Assembly: GCA_025928535.1 (NCBI GenBank)
Contig: JAICJJ010000099.1
Span: 1-8,135 of the forward strand
Source: Thermomicrobiales bacterium
GTDB taxonomy: Bacteria; Chloroflexota; Chloroflexia; Thermomicrobiales; UBA6265
Direction of reading: 5' to 3'
DNA length: 8,135 bases
Shown: piece by piece, positions 1-5,586 of the stretch
Numbering within the stretch: position 1 is the first letter of the stretch
How the letters are laid out: each line of letters starts with the position of its first letter
Notes under the pieces: model-generated
The model's input: the letters and a program-made list of their open reading frames with translations, nothing else
The model's database searches: none
What the model was told of the DNA's origin: nothing
Position numbers and translations under genes: made by a program

Positions 1-338
1 CCATTCCCGAGGACGCCGCGGCGTTCGACATTGGCCCCGCAACGGTCGCCCGCTTCGGCGAACGCGTCGGCGCCGCTCGGACGATCTTCTGGAACGGGCC
101 GATGGGCGTGTTCGAGCGGCCGCCGTTCGCCGCCGGCACCCTTGGCGTCGCCCGGGCCGTGGCCGCAGCGGATGCGTTCACGGTCGTCGGCGGCGGCGAT
201 TCGGTCGCCGCGCTGGAGCGGGCGGGCCTTGCCGGCCGGATCGATCACATCTCGACCGGCGGCGGCGCATCGCTCGAGTTGCTCGAAGGCGCCGAGTTGC
301 CGGGGATCGCCGCCATCCCGGACGCCGCAGCCCGTTGA
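1..338 (+). CDS. pgk: Phosphoglycerate kinase, C-terminal part (5' end outside window)
   Basis: This is the 3' end of phosphoglycerate kinase, the glycolytic enzyme that transfers phosphate from 1,3-bisphosphoglycerate to ADP. The reading frame is open from the window edge (first full codon at base 3) to the TGA at 336-338, about 111 residues. Three signatures of the nucleotide-binding C-terminal domain are visible in order: [10 protein letters not shown], the glycine-rich GGGDSVAAL, and [15 protein letters not shown], which normally lies close to the end of the protein. The C-terminus is therefore complete and only the N-terminal part is missing. The first in-frame ATG (base 102) falls inside the conserved FWNGPMG motif and is not a start. 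secG follows 90 bases downstream; pgk next to secG is a common bacterial order, often with tpiA between them, which is absent here. Confidence 0.97.
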   Translation, partial: IPEDAAAFDIGPATVARFGERVGAARTIFWNGPMGVFERPPFAAGTLGVARAVAAADAFTVVGGGDSVAALERAGLAGRIDHISTGGGASLELLEGAELPGIAAIPDAAAR

Positions 339-344
339 CACGCG

Positions 345-374
345 TTGCCGCCCCGAACCGCCGGGTGGTAGGCT
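345..374 (+). promoter_or_regulatory. Possible sigma-70-type promoter upstream of secG
   Basis: TTGCCG (345-350) lies 18 bases before TAGGCT (369-374). This gives a plausible -35/-10 pair about 55 bases upstream of the secG start. A TTGACA hexamer at 335-340 overlaps the pgk stop codon but has no -10 partner at a normal distance. Pattern match only. Confidence 0.4.
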
Positions 375-428
375 TCGTCGCCGCTGGCGATCGCGCTGGC
401 GACGACTCCCGATGAGAGGCTCCGTTCG

Positions 429-650
429 ATGCAAACCGCTATCAGCCTGGCAATGATCGTCGTCTCGATCGTGCTGACGCTGGTCATCCTGTTGCAGACC
501 AAAGGCTCGTCTTTCAGCGGCGCGTTCGGCGGCGACACGAGCTCGATTTACCGAACGCGGAGAGGCGTCGAAAAGACGCTCTTCCAGTTCACGATTGGCA
601 TTGCCGCGCTGTTCGTCATCCTGGCGATCGTCGCCAGCGTCGTCCAGTAG
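429..650 (+). CDS. secG: SecG, preprotein translocase subunit
   Basis: This encodes a 73-residue SecG, the small subunit that binds SecYE in the inner membrane and assists SecA-driven protein export. The layout is typical: an N-terminal membrane helix (about residues 3-22), the cytosolic loop with LLQTKGSSFSGAFGG (family form LLQ-GKG-AFGG), the RTRRGVEKTL segment, and a second membrane helix (about 52-72). The length matches the family's usual 70-80 residues. The start is supported by GAGAGG at 414-419, nine bases before the ATG. It sits between pgk and tatA on the same strand, in a short run of export genes (secG, tatA, lepB). An antisense open frame of similar length over this region is a shadow. 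Confidence 0.95.
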   Translation: MQTAISLAMIVVSIVLTLVILLQTKGSSFSGAFGGDTSSIYRTRRGVEKTLFQFTIGIAALFVILAIVASVVQ

Positions 651-677
651 CGGTGGCAGCGCGGACGGCCGCGCTGC

Positions 678-683
678 TACACT
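678..683 (+). promoter_or_regulatory. Possible -10 element upstream of tatA
   Basis: TACACT stands about 60 bases before the tatA start in the 91-base secG-tatA gap. The best -35 candidate, GTGGCA at 653-658, is 19 bases away and matches TTGACA at only four of six positions, so this is weak. It resembles the TANNNT elements in the other gaps of this window. Confidence 0.3.
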
Positions 684-741
684 TGAGACGTTTCACGACA
701 ATCCTGACCGGCGGGCCGGCCGGGGCGCGAGGAGAGGGCAA

Positions 742-981
742 ATGGCTGGTCTCGGTTGGCAAGAACTGCTCGTGGTTCTGGTGATCGTGATGATCATCTT
801 CGGCGCGGGCAAACTTCCGGAAGTGGCGCGTTCGCTTGGCCAAGGCGTCAAGGAATTCAAGAAGGAATCGACCGACACGCTCGCGTCGACCTCGACCGCT
901 TCGACGACGACCGGCGGCATCGACGCGCCGACCACGGTCACCATGTCGAGCGAAAAGCAGGTTCGCGCCGACGACATTTAG
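742..981 (+). CDS. tatA: TatA, Sec-independent (twin-arginine) translocase subunit
   Basis: This encodes a 79-residue TatA/E-type protein, the pore-forming subunit that moves folded, twin-arginine-tagged proteins across the membrane. It has a short hydrophobic N-terminal helix (about residues 8-21) starting from the GWQELLVVL segment, the hinge FGAGKLPE (20-27), and an amphipathic helix ARSLGQGVKEFKKE (29-42). The tail is Ser/Thr-rich and disordered-looking (43-79). The start is fixed by GGAGAGGG at 731-738, three bases before the ATG; longer in-frame extensions upstream run back into secG and are rejected. No tatC or tatB is seen next to it, so tatC must lie elsewhere, which is common when TatA is encoded alone. 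The gene is followed by an intrinsic terminator. Confidence 0.93.
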   Translation: MAGLGWQELLVVLVIVMIIFGAGKLPEVARSLGQGVKEFKKESTDTLASTSTASTTTGGIDAPTTVTMSSEKQVRADDI

Positions 982-1021
982 TGATTGTTCGCGGACCTGA
1001 TGCGCCGGGCATGACCAACTG

Positions 1022-1053
1022 ACGGGAGCGGAGCGGTGCTCCGCTCCCGTTTT
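1022..1053 (+). terminator. Strong intrinsic terminator after tatA
   Basis: A perfect 13-bp stem is formed by ACGGGAGCGGAGC (1022-1034) and its complement (1038-1050), with a 3-base GGT loop. It is followed by a T-run (1050-1053). It lies 40 bases after the tatA stop and 70 bases before the lepB start, so it should end transcription of the secG-tatA group and make lepB largely independent. Confidence 0.85.
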
Positions 1054-1122
1054 GCTGCCATTGCGTACGTCGCCGTCCTTCCAGCGCAACGCCGGGACGG
1101 TCATCCGACGATCGAGGAACAG

Positions 1123-1917
1123 ATGGCGAACGAAGAGTTTCGACCGCGCCCCGAATCCATCGCTGCCGCGCCCGCGCCTGAAGCGCAAAAAAGCGCCTCC
1201 AGCAGCGGCGCCCTGCGCGAGGTCATCGAAACGCTGATCCTGGCCGCGATCATCTTTCTCGGCGTTCGCCTCGTCGTGCTCAATTTTCGCGTCGATGGCG
1301 AAAGCATGACGCCGAATCTGCAAGACCGGGAAATGCTGCTCGTCGACCGCAATGCGTATTTTCATTTCGACGCGAGCACCGTCGATGCGCTCCTCCCCGG
1401 CGACCAGACGGCCGGCGGCAAGGAGTGGTACCTGTTCGGGGCGCCGCAGCGCGGCGACATCATCGTCTTCGACCCGCCGGTCAATTCGCCGAAGCCATAC
1501 ATCAAGCGGATCATCGGCCTGCCGGGCGACCACATCACCTTCAACAACGGATCGGTGATGGTCAACGGCGCCGCCCTGCCCGAGCCCTACATCGACCAGA
1601 AAACGCGCTGTCAACGCGACGAATATTGCGACGTCGTCGTGCCCGACGGCGACGTGTTCGTTCTCGGCGACAATCGCGGCAATTCGTCCGATTCGCGCGT
1701 GTTCGGCCCCGTCTCGGTCGATCGGATCATCGGCAAGGCGTGGGTCGGCTACTGGCCGCTCGACGCGGTCGGCTTCGTCCCCCACTACTCCTATCCCGAC
1801 ATTCCGAGCGCCCCGGCACCCACTTCGGCGACGCGGGCGCCGCTCGCCACGCCGTTCGAAGCCCGCTCCTTTGCCGGTTTCGCGCACTGGATCGACGTCG
1901 CGGCGGCCGCCGGCTGA
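1123..1917 (+). CDS. lepB: Signal peptidase I
   Basis: This encodes a 264-residue type I signal peptidase (family S26), which cleaves signal peptides from Sec- and Tat-exported proteins on the outer face of the membrane. After a Pro/Ala-rich cytosolic stretch, one membrane helix spans about residues 34-53. It is followed by the catalytic serine box GESMTPNL (Ser61), a roughly 50-residue variable insert, and the catalytic lysine box YIKRIIGLPGD (Lys128). Box E is GDNRGNSSDSR (182-192). The core ends near residue 220, leaving a Pro/Ala-rich tail of about 44 residues that ordinary LepB proteins lack. Cys163 and Cys169 could form a disulfide outside the membrane (inference). The chosen start has GAGGAA at 1114-1119, three bases upstream. 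An in-frame GTG at 1036 is rejected because it lies inside the terminator hairpin. lepB continues the export theme of secG and tatA. Confidence 0.95.
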   Translation: MANEEFRPRPESIAAAPAPEAQKSASSSGALREVIETLILAAIIFLGVRLVVLNFRVDGESMTPNLQDREMLLVDRNAYFHFDASTVDALLPGDQTAGGKEWYLFGAPQRGDIIVFDPPVNSPKPYIKRIIGLPGDHITFNNGSVMVNGAALPEPYIDQKTRCQRDEYCDVVVPDGDVFVLGDNRGNSSDSRVFGPVSVDRIIGKAWVGYWPLDAVGFVPHYSYPDIPSAPAPTSATRAPLATPFEARSFAGFAHWIDVAAAAG

Positions 1918-1940
1918 TCTGTCAGGCCGGCACAATCGGC

Positions 1941-1970
1941 ATGGCCCGGACCGGCGGCGCGGTGTAGACT
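1941..1970 (+). promoter_or_regulatory. Possible promoter upstream of the BFN-family gene
   Basis: TAGACT (1965-1970) is a good -10 candidate in the 170-base gap after lepB. The -35 side is poor (ATGGCC at 1941-1946, 18 bases away, three of six matches). The same TAGACT hexamer occurs in the stronger promoter before the minus-strand dehydrogenase gene. Confidence 0.35.
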
Positions 1971-2087
1971 TACATCGGTCGGACGGTCGAGCCGTCGATA
2001 GCGTCAACCCCGCGCCGGGCCGCCGAGCATTACACCCCGACGTCTTCACCTCCCGGCCGGTCGAGGACCGCCGAAGAGGGATCGCAG

Positions 2088-2636
2088 ATGATCGAAACCG
2101 TCGTCGAAAGCATTCGGGTCAGCCTCGTCACCCAACATCGAGTCGTGATCCTCAAGGAAGTCGAGGGCGAGCGCCATCTGCCGATCTGGATCGGCGCGTA
2201 CGAGGCGGAGGCGATCGCGATGGAGTTGCAAGGCGTCACCGCGGCCCGCCCCTTGCCATACGATTTGATGCGGTCGCTCATCGGCGATCTGGGCGGCCAC
2301 GTCGAGCGGATTCTGGTCACCGATTTGTCGCAGGACGTCTTCTACGCCCGGATCGTCATCGCTCAAAATGGCCGTGAAGTCGAAATCGATTCGCGACCGA
2401 GCGACGCGATCGCCCTGGCTGTCCGCGCCAAGGCGCCGATCCTGGTCGACGAGGCGGTCATGGAGCGGGCGGGCGTCACGCTCGGCGCCGAAGACGACGA
2501 CGAGGAGGACGAGCCATCGGGCGCCGAACGACCGGCCGCGCTGGAAGGCAAGGTCGACGAAGAGCGGCTGTCGGTCTTCCGCGATTTCATCAATTCGCTC
2601 GATCTCGACGATTTCGATCGCAAGAAAGGAAACTAG
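2088..2636 (+). CDS. BFN/DUF151 'bifunctional nuclease' family protein
   Basis: This 182-residue protein belongs to the BFN (DUF151) family, named after a plant protein reported to have DNase and RNase activity; the bacterial role is not settled. The BFN domain covers about residues 1-135. Its recognisable motifs are VVILKEVEGERHLPIWIG (19-36), EAEAIAMELQG, RPLPYDLM (54-61), and the most conserved segment DSRPSDAIALAVR (101-113). A strongly acidic linker (135-142) leads to a C-terminal segment ending FRDFINSLDLDDF, which resembles the FxxFLxxVxPEDF tail I recall from other bacterial BFN proteins. The start is supported by AGAGGG at 2075-2080, seven bases before the ATG. The zinc-ribbon-like gene starts 26 bases downstream and is probably co-transcribed. 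Confidence 0.92.
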   Translation: MIETVVESIRVSLVTQHRVVILKEVEGERHLPIWIGAYEAEAIAMELQGVTAARPLPYDLMRSLIGDLGGHVERILVTDLSQDVFYARIVIAQNGREVEIDSRPSDAIALAVRAKAPILVDEAVMERAGVTLGAEDDDEEDEPSGAERPAALEGKVDEERLSVFRDFINSLDLDDFDRKKGN

Positions 2637-2662
2637 GAGAGCAGCCCGCCACGGGCACATCC

Positions 2663-3037
2663 ATGGATACTGAAAAGCAAATCAAACGCATCGTGCTGAA
2701 TCGGATGGAACGCTGCGCCGTCTGCCACCAGGCATTCGGCCCCGAGAACATTCAGGTCGTCCCCCGGCGTTCCGACATGTGGATGATGGTCGTCACCTGC
2801 GAAGAGTGCCACGCCCGCAATTTCGTGGCGGCGGTGCTCGGCGACGGCGACCCCGACCAGGCCCAACTCGCCTTGCGGCAACTCAGCCGCGACGACTCCG
2901 ACGCCGACATCGAGATCATGTCGGAAGCGGACGAGGCGCCCGACGGCGCCCCGGTGTCGATCGACGACGTGATCGAGATGCACGAATTCCTCGCCGACTT
3001 CGATGGGGATTTTCGGCGTTATTTTCGTTCGGCGTGA
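2663..3037 (+). CDS. Small unrecognised protein with a CxxC...CxxC zinc-ribbon-like motif
   Basis: I do not recognise this 124-residue protein as a named family. It opens with a basic helix-like stretch (residues 1-17). Two knuckles follow: CAVC (Cys18/Cys21) and CEEC (Cys46/Cys49), 24 residues apart, with a beta-hairpin-like segment of hydrophobic residues (WMMVVTC) between them. This is the geometry of a treble-clef or zinc-ribbon metal site (inference). The middle (about 60-95) is Asp/Glu-rich and probably disordered. The end, IDDVIEMHEFLADFDGDF (98-115), looks like an amphipathic helix plus an acidic-aromatic motif similar to the C-terminus of the preceding BFN protein. The ribosome site is weak: GGAG at 2637-2640 is too far away, so translation may be coupled to the upstream gene. 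ATG codons at 2705 and beyond would remove part of the N-terminus. Same strand and 26-base spacing suggest an operon with the BFN gene. Confidence 0.8.
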   Translation: MDTEKQIKRIVLNRMERCAVCHQAFGPENIQVVPRRSDMWMMVVTCEECHARNFVAAVLGDGDPDQAQLALRQLSRDDSDADIEIMSEADEAPDGAPVSIDDVIEMHEFLADFDGDFRRYFRSA

Positions 3038-3042
3038 GGGAA

Positions 3043-3059
3043 CGTCAACTTCGTTGACG
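3043..3059 (+). promoter_or_regulatory. Perfect dyad overlapping the nuoE -35 box (candidate operator)
   Basis: CGTCAAC (3043-3049), TTC, GTTGACG (3053-3059) is a perfect 7-bp inverted repeat with a 3-base spacer. Its right arm contains the TTGACG -35 hexamer of the nuoE promoter. It starts 6 bases after the stop codon of the preceding gene. It could be a repressor site or the hairpin of a terminator, but no T-run follows, which favours an operator or a chance dyad. Confidence 0.45.
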
Positions 3060-3082
3060 GCCTCCAGACCCAAATCTATACT
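3054..3082 (+). promoter_or_regulatory. Sigma-70-type promoter for nuoEF
   Basis: TTGACG (3054-3059) and TATACT (3077-3082) are separated by exactly 17 bases, each one mismatch from consensus (TATAAT and TTGACA). This is the best promoter in the window. It predicts a start near 3089 and a leader of about 60 bases before nuoE. Confidence 0.75.
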
Positions 3083-3148
3083 CGGCGGCGGCGTCGCGGC
3101 GATCGCTCGCGCGCCTTGGCTTGCGTCGCCGCAGGCTCGCAGGGGGAA

Positions 3149-3736
3149 ATGGTGACGGACACCGATTGGATGCTTCGAGATGTGGCGCCGCATCCGGAAC
3201 GCGACGAGATCGACCTGAACGTCGTCCGCGAAATCTTGTCGCATTTCAAGCCGCGCGATCACCAGGAAGCGCAGGAACTGATCCTCGCCGCCCTGCAAGA
3301 GATCAACGAACATTTCGGCTACGTGTCGCTGCCGGCGGCCGAGGTCGTCGCCGAGCATCTCGGCACCACCGCCACCCGCGTCTACGCGCTGCTGACCTTC
3401 TACGCCGATTTCCGGACTGAGCCGCGCGGCCGCCACTTCATGCTCCTCTGCCACGGTATGGCCTGCTATGTCATGGGCTCGCAACGCCTTGTTCAGGAAC
3501 TCGAAGATCGCTGGGGCGTCGCCGACGGCGAAACGACCCGCGACGGCGAATTGACCGTCCAGGTCGTCAACGGCTGCCTTGGCGTCTGTGATCGCGCGCC
3601 GATCTGCAAACTCGACGCCGACTTCCATGGCGAACTGACGACCGAAAAGTTGAACGAGGTCATCCAGCGCGCCATCGCCGCCGGCGGAAGCTGGAAGTCC
3701 GCGCACGCCGCGCATGGGAGCGAAGATGGTCGCTAG
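3149..3736 (+). CDS. nuoE: NuoE-like 24-kDa subunit of an NADH dehydrogenase / diaphorase ([2Fe-2S] protein)
   Basis: This encodes a 195-residue NuoE/HoxE/FdsG-type protein. It has an N-terminal helical region (about 20-90, with LILAALQEINEHFGYV and a RVYALLTFYADF segment) and a thioredoxin-like domain holding one [2Fe-2S] cluster. All four ligands are present: Cys101 and Cys106 (CHGMAC), Cys143 and Cys147 (CLGVC). Such subunits pair with NuoF to pass electrons from NADH, in complex I, NAD-linked formate dehydrogenases or hydrogenases. The start is not certain: AGGGGG (3141-3146) lies only two bases before the ATG at 3149 and five before a GTG at 3152, so translation may begin at either. A longer frame from 3116 has no ribosome site. 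The 3' end overlaps nuoF by 11 bases, which implies translational coupling. No nuoG follows nuoF, so the partner complex is not shown by context. Confidence 0.92.
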   Translation: MVTDTDWMLRDVAPHPERDEIDLNVVREILSHFKPRDHQEAQELILAALQEINEHFGYVSLPAAEVVAEHLGTTATRVYALLTFYADFRTEPRGRHFMLLCHGMACYVMGSQRLVQELEDRWGVADGETTRDGELTVQVVNGCLGVCDRAPICKLDADFHGELTTEKLNEVIQRAIAAGGSWKSAHAAHGSEDGR

Positions 3737-5435
3737 GCTGACATCCCGAGACGAATTCGAAGCGTTTCAACAGGCGGCGACCGACCGCTGGAATCAGGTC
3801 TGGGACGGGAACAACCTCGTCGTCAGCGTCGGCGTCGACAGTTCGTCGCTGGCGAAAGGCGCTGCGCGCGTGCTCGCGGCGTGCCAGAAGGCGCTTGCCG
3901 GCACGTCCGCCGTCGTCCGCCGCGTCAGCGGCAACGGCGCGATGTGGATGGAGCCATGGGTCGAAATCAAGCGTCCCGGCCAGCCGCCGATCGTCTACGC
4001 GCACATCGAGCCGGGCGACGTGCCGACGCTGCTCGCCGACCGTCTGGAAGAACGCGCCATCGGCGTCCGTGGCAGCCAGGCGTTCAATGGCGTGCCGCCG
4101 CTGGATGATCACCCGTTTTTCAAGCATCAGCAACGGCTCGTCCTGCAAAACGTCGGCATCATCGATCCGGATTCGATCGAAGACGCGGTCGCCCGCGGAG
4201 CGTACAGCGCCTACGTCAAGGTGCTGTTCGATCTTTCGCAGGAAGAAGCGATCGCCGAGGTGACCGCGGCCAACCTGCGTGGCCGTGGAGGCGCCGGCTT
4301 CCCGGCGGGCATCAAGTGGGAAAGCGGCCGGAAGGCGCGGGTGACGCCGAAATTCGTCGTCTGCAATTCGCACGAAGGCGAGCCGAACGTCTACAAGGAC
4401 CGCCGCATTCACGAAGGCGATCCGCACCGGATTCTCGAAGGCATCCTGATCGCCTGCGTCTCGGTCGGCGCCGAACGGGGCTACAACTACATCGGCGGCG
4501 AGTATCCGCTCGCGATCGAGCGCTTCCGCAAGGCGGTCGCCGACGCCGAAGCGCTCGGCCTGATCGGCCGCAACGTCCTCGGCTCCGGCAAGGACGTCTT
4601 TTTCCGGCTTCGCACCGGCGGCGGCGCCTACATCTGCGGCGAAGGCTCGGCGCTGATGTATTCGATCATGGGCGTGCGCGGCCAGCCGCGGACCAAGCCG
4701 CCCCGCTCGGTCGAAGAAGGCATCTGGAAGCGGCCGACCGTCGCCAACAACACCGAAACGCTCGCCAACATTCCTGACATCATCCTCAAGGGCGGCGCCT
4801 GGTACGCCTCGATCGGAACCGAAAAGAGCAAAGGCACGAAGTTGATGACGGTCCAGGGACCGCTCAACCACGTCGGCCTGGTCGAGGTCCCGATGGGCGT
4901 CACGCTCCGCACCCTGATCGACGACATCTGGGGCGGCATGCGGCCCGGCCATCAATTCAAGGGCATCCAGACCGGAGGCGTCTCCGCCGGTCCGCTGACC
5001 GACGAATTTCTCGACCGCCCCGTCGATTTCGACTCGTTGACCGACATCGGCGGGATGCTCGGATCGGGCGGCTTCGTGGTGTTCGATCAGCACGTCTGCG
5101 CGGTCGATTTCGCCCGCTACCTGACGGCGTTCAACCGCTACGAGTCGTGCTCGAAATGCGTGCCGTGCCGCCTCGGCAATCCGGCGTTGGTCGAGGTCCT
5201 CGACCGCATCCGGCTCGGGCGTGGTTCGCTCGACGATCTGCCGCTGATGGAGCGGACCTCGACGCACGTCATCGAATTGTCGCTTTGCGGCCTCGGCCAG
5301 GTCGCGCCGATGCCGTTGCTCGGGATGATGAAGATGTATCCGGACGAATTCCGGGCGCACATCGAAGACGGTGAGTGTACGGCCGGCGCCTGCCCGATTC
5401 ATGGGCCAGCCGGTCTGCCGGTCGCCGCCGACTGA
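3726..5435 (+). CDS. nuoF: NuoF/FdsB-like 51-kDa subunit, FMN- and NAD(H)-binding
   Basis: This 569-residue protein is a NuoF-type diaphorase subunit: NADH reduces FMN, and electrons leave through a [4Fe-4S] cluster. An N-terminal thioredoxin-like domain (about 25-110) carries no cluster cysteines; its only cysteine is Cys53. It resembles the N-terminus of FdsB of NAD-dependent formate dehydrogenase (motif MWMEPWVEI). The FMN/NADH domain follows with GRGGAGFP (186-193), CNSHEGEP (213-220) and GGGAYICGEGSAL (298-310). A SLBB-like region leads to the cluster motif CSKCVPC (Cys475, 478, 481) and Cys521. The C-terminus ends in a CTAGAC pair (Cys551/Cys556). Compared with the usual NADE and GEET motifs, His216 replaces Asp and Gly307 replaces Glu. 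The ATG at 3726 is preferred over the one at 3714 because GGGAG (3716-3720) stands five bases before it. It overlaps nuoE by 11 bases; no catalytic alpha subunit follows. Confidence 0.93.
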   Translation: MVARLTSRDEFEAFQQAATDRWNQVWDGNNLVVSVGVDSSSLAKGAARVLAACQKALAGTSAVVRRVSGNGAMWMEPWVEIKRPGQPPIVYAHIEPGDVPTLLADRLEERAIGVRGSQAFNGVPPLDDHPFFKHQQRLVLQNVGIIDPDSIEDAVARGAYSAYVKVLFDLSQEEAIAEVTAANLRGRGGAGFPAGIKWESGRKARVTPKFVVCNSHEGEPNVYKDRRIHEGDPHRILEGILIACVSVGAERGYNYIGGEYPLAIERFRKAVADAEALGLIGRNVLGSGKDVFFRLRTGGGAYICGEGSALMYSIMGVRGQPRTKPPRSVEEGIWKRPTVANNTETLANIPDIILKGGAWYASIGTEKSKGTKLMTVQGPLNHVGLVEVPMGVTLRTLIDDIWGGMRPGHQFKGIQTGGVSAGPLTDEFLDRPVDFDSLTDIGGMLGSGGFVVFDQHVCAVDFARYLTAFNRYESCSKCVPCRLGNPALVEVLDRIRLGRGSLDDLPLMERTSTHVIELSLCGLGQVAPMPLLGMMKMYPDEFRAHIEDGECTAGACPIHGPAGLPVAAD

Positions 5436-5540
5436 ACGAGACCCGCGATTCAATCGCCGCCGCTTCCGCCGAGCGCGTGACCGGGGCGGCTTGCTGTCGT
5501 CCACGGCGCGACCTTCGCGGCAGCCGACGCCGCGATTGCG

Positions 5541-5546
5541 TATCCT
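5541..5546 (+). promoter_or_regulatory. Possible -10 element upstream of doeA
   Basis: TATCCT stands 41 bases before the doeA start in the 151-base gap after nuoF. No convincing -35 hexamer is found at 16-19 bases; TTCGCG at 5514-5519 is 21 bases away. The gap shows no clear terminator after nuoF, so read-through from nuoEF is also possible. Confidence 0.3.
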
Positions 5547-5580
5547 CCCGGAGCCAGACTCGTCCGACATCGCCGGGAGG
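5544..5580 (+). promoter_or_regulatory. Hairpin that would bury the doeA ribosome site
   Basis: CCTCCCGG (5544-5551) pairs perfectly with CCGGGAGG (5573-5580), leaving a 21-base loop. The right arm contains the Shine-Dalgarno sequence of doeA (GGGAGGAG, 5575-5582). In a long transcript reading through from nuoF, this 8-bp stem could hide the ribosome site. In a transcript starting from the TATCCT element the left arm would be missing and the site free. This is inference from complementarity alone. Confidence 0.4.
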
Positions 5581-5586
5581 AGCAGC

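Noticed and set aside
1036..1122. Upstream GTG start extending lepB by 29 residues
   Set aside because: The GTG lies in the loop and stem of the tatA terminator and has no ribosome site. The ATG at 1123 has GAGGAA just upstream and gives a normal LepB N-terminus.
616..2049. Minus-strand open frame (477 codons) opposite secG, tatA and lepB
   Set aside because: It covers three well-supported genes on the other strand and a strong terminator, and its translation shows no recognisable domain.
5371..5586. 72-codon N-terminal extension of doeA
   Set aside because: It overlaps the end of nuoF, is Arg/Pro-rich, and matches no part of the family. The GTG at 5587 has a near-perfect ribosome site.
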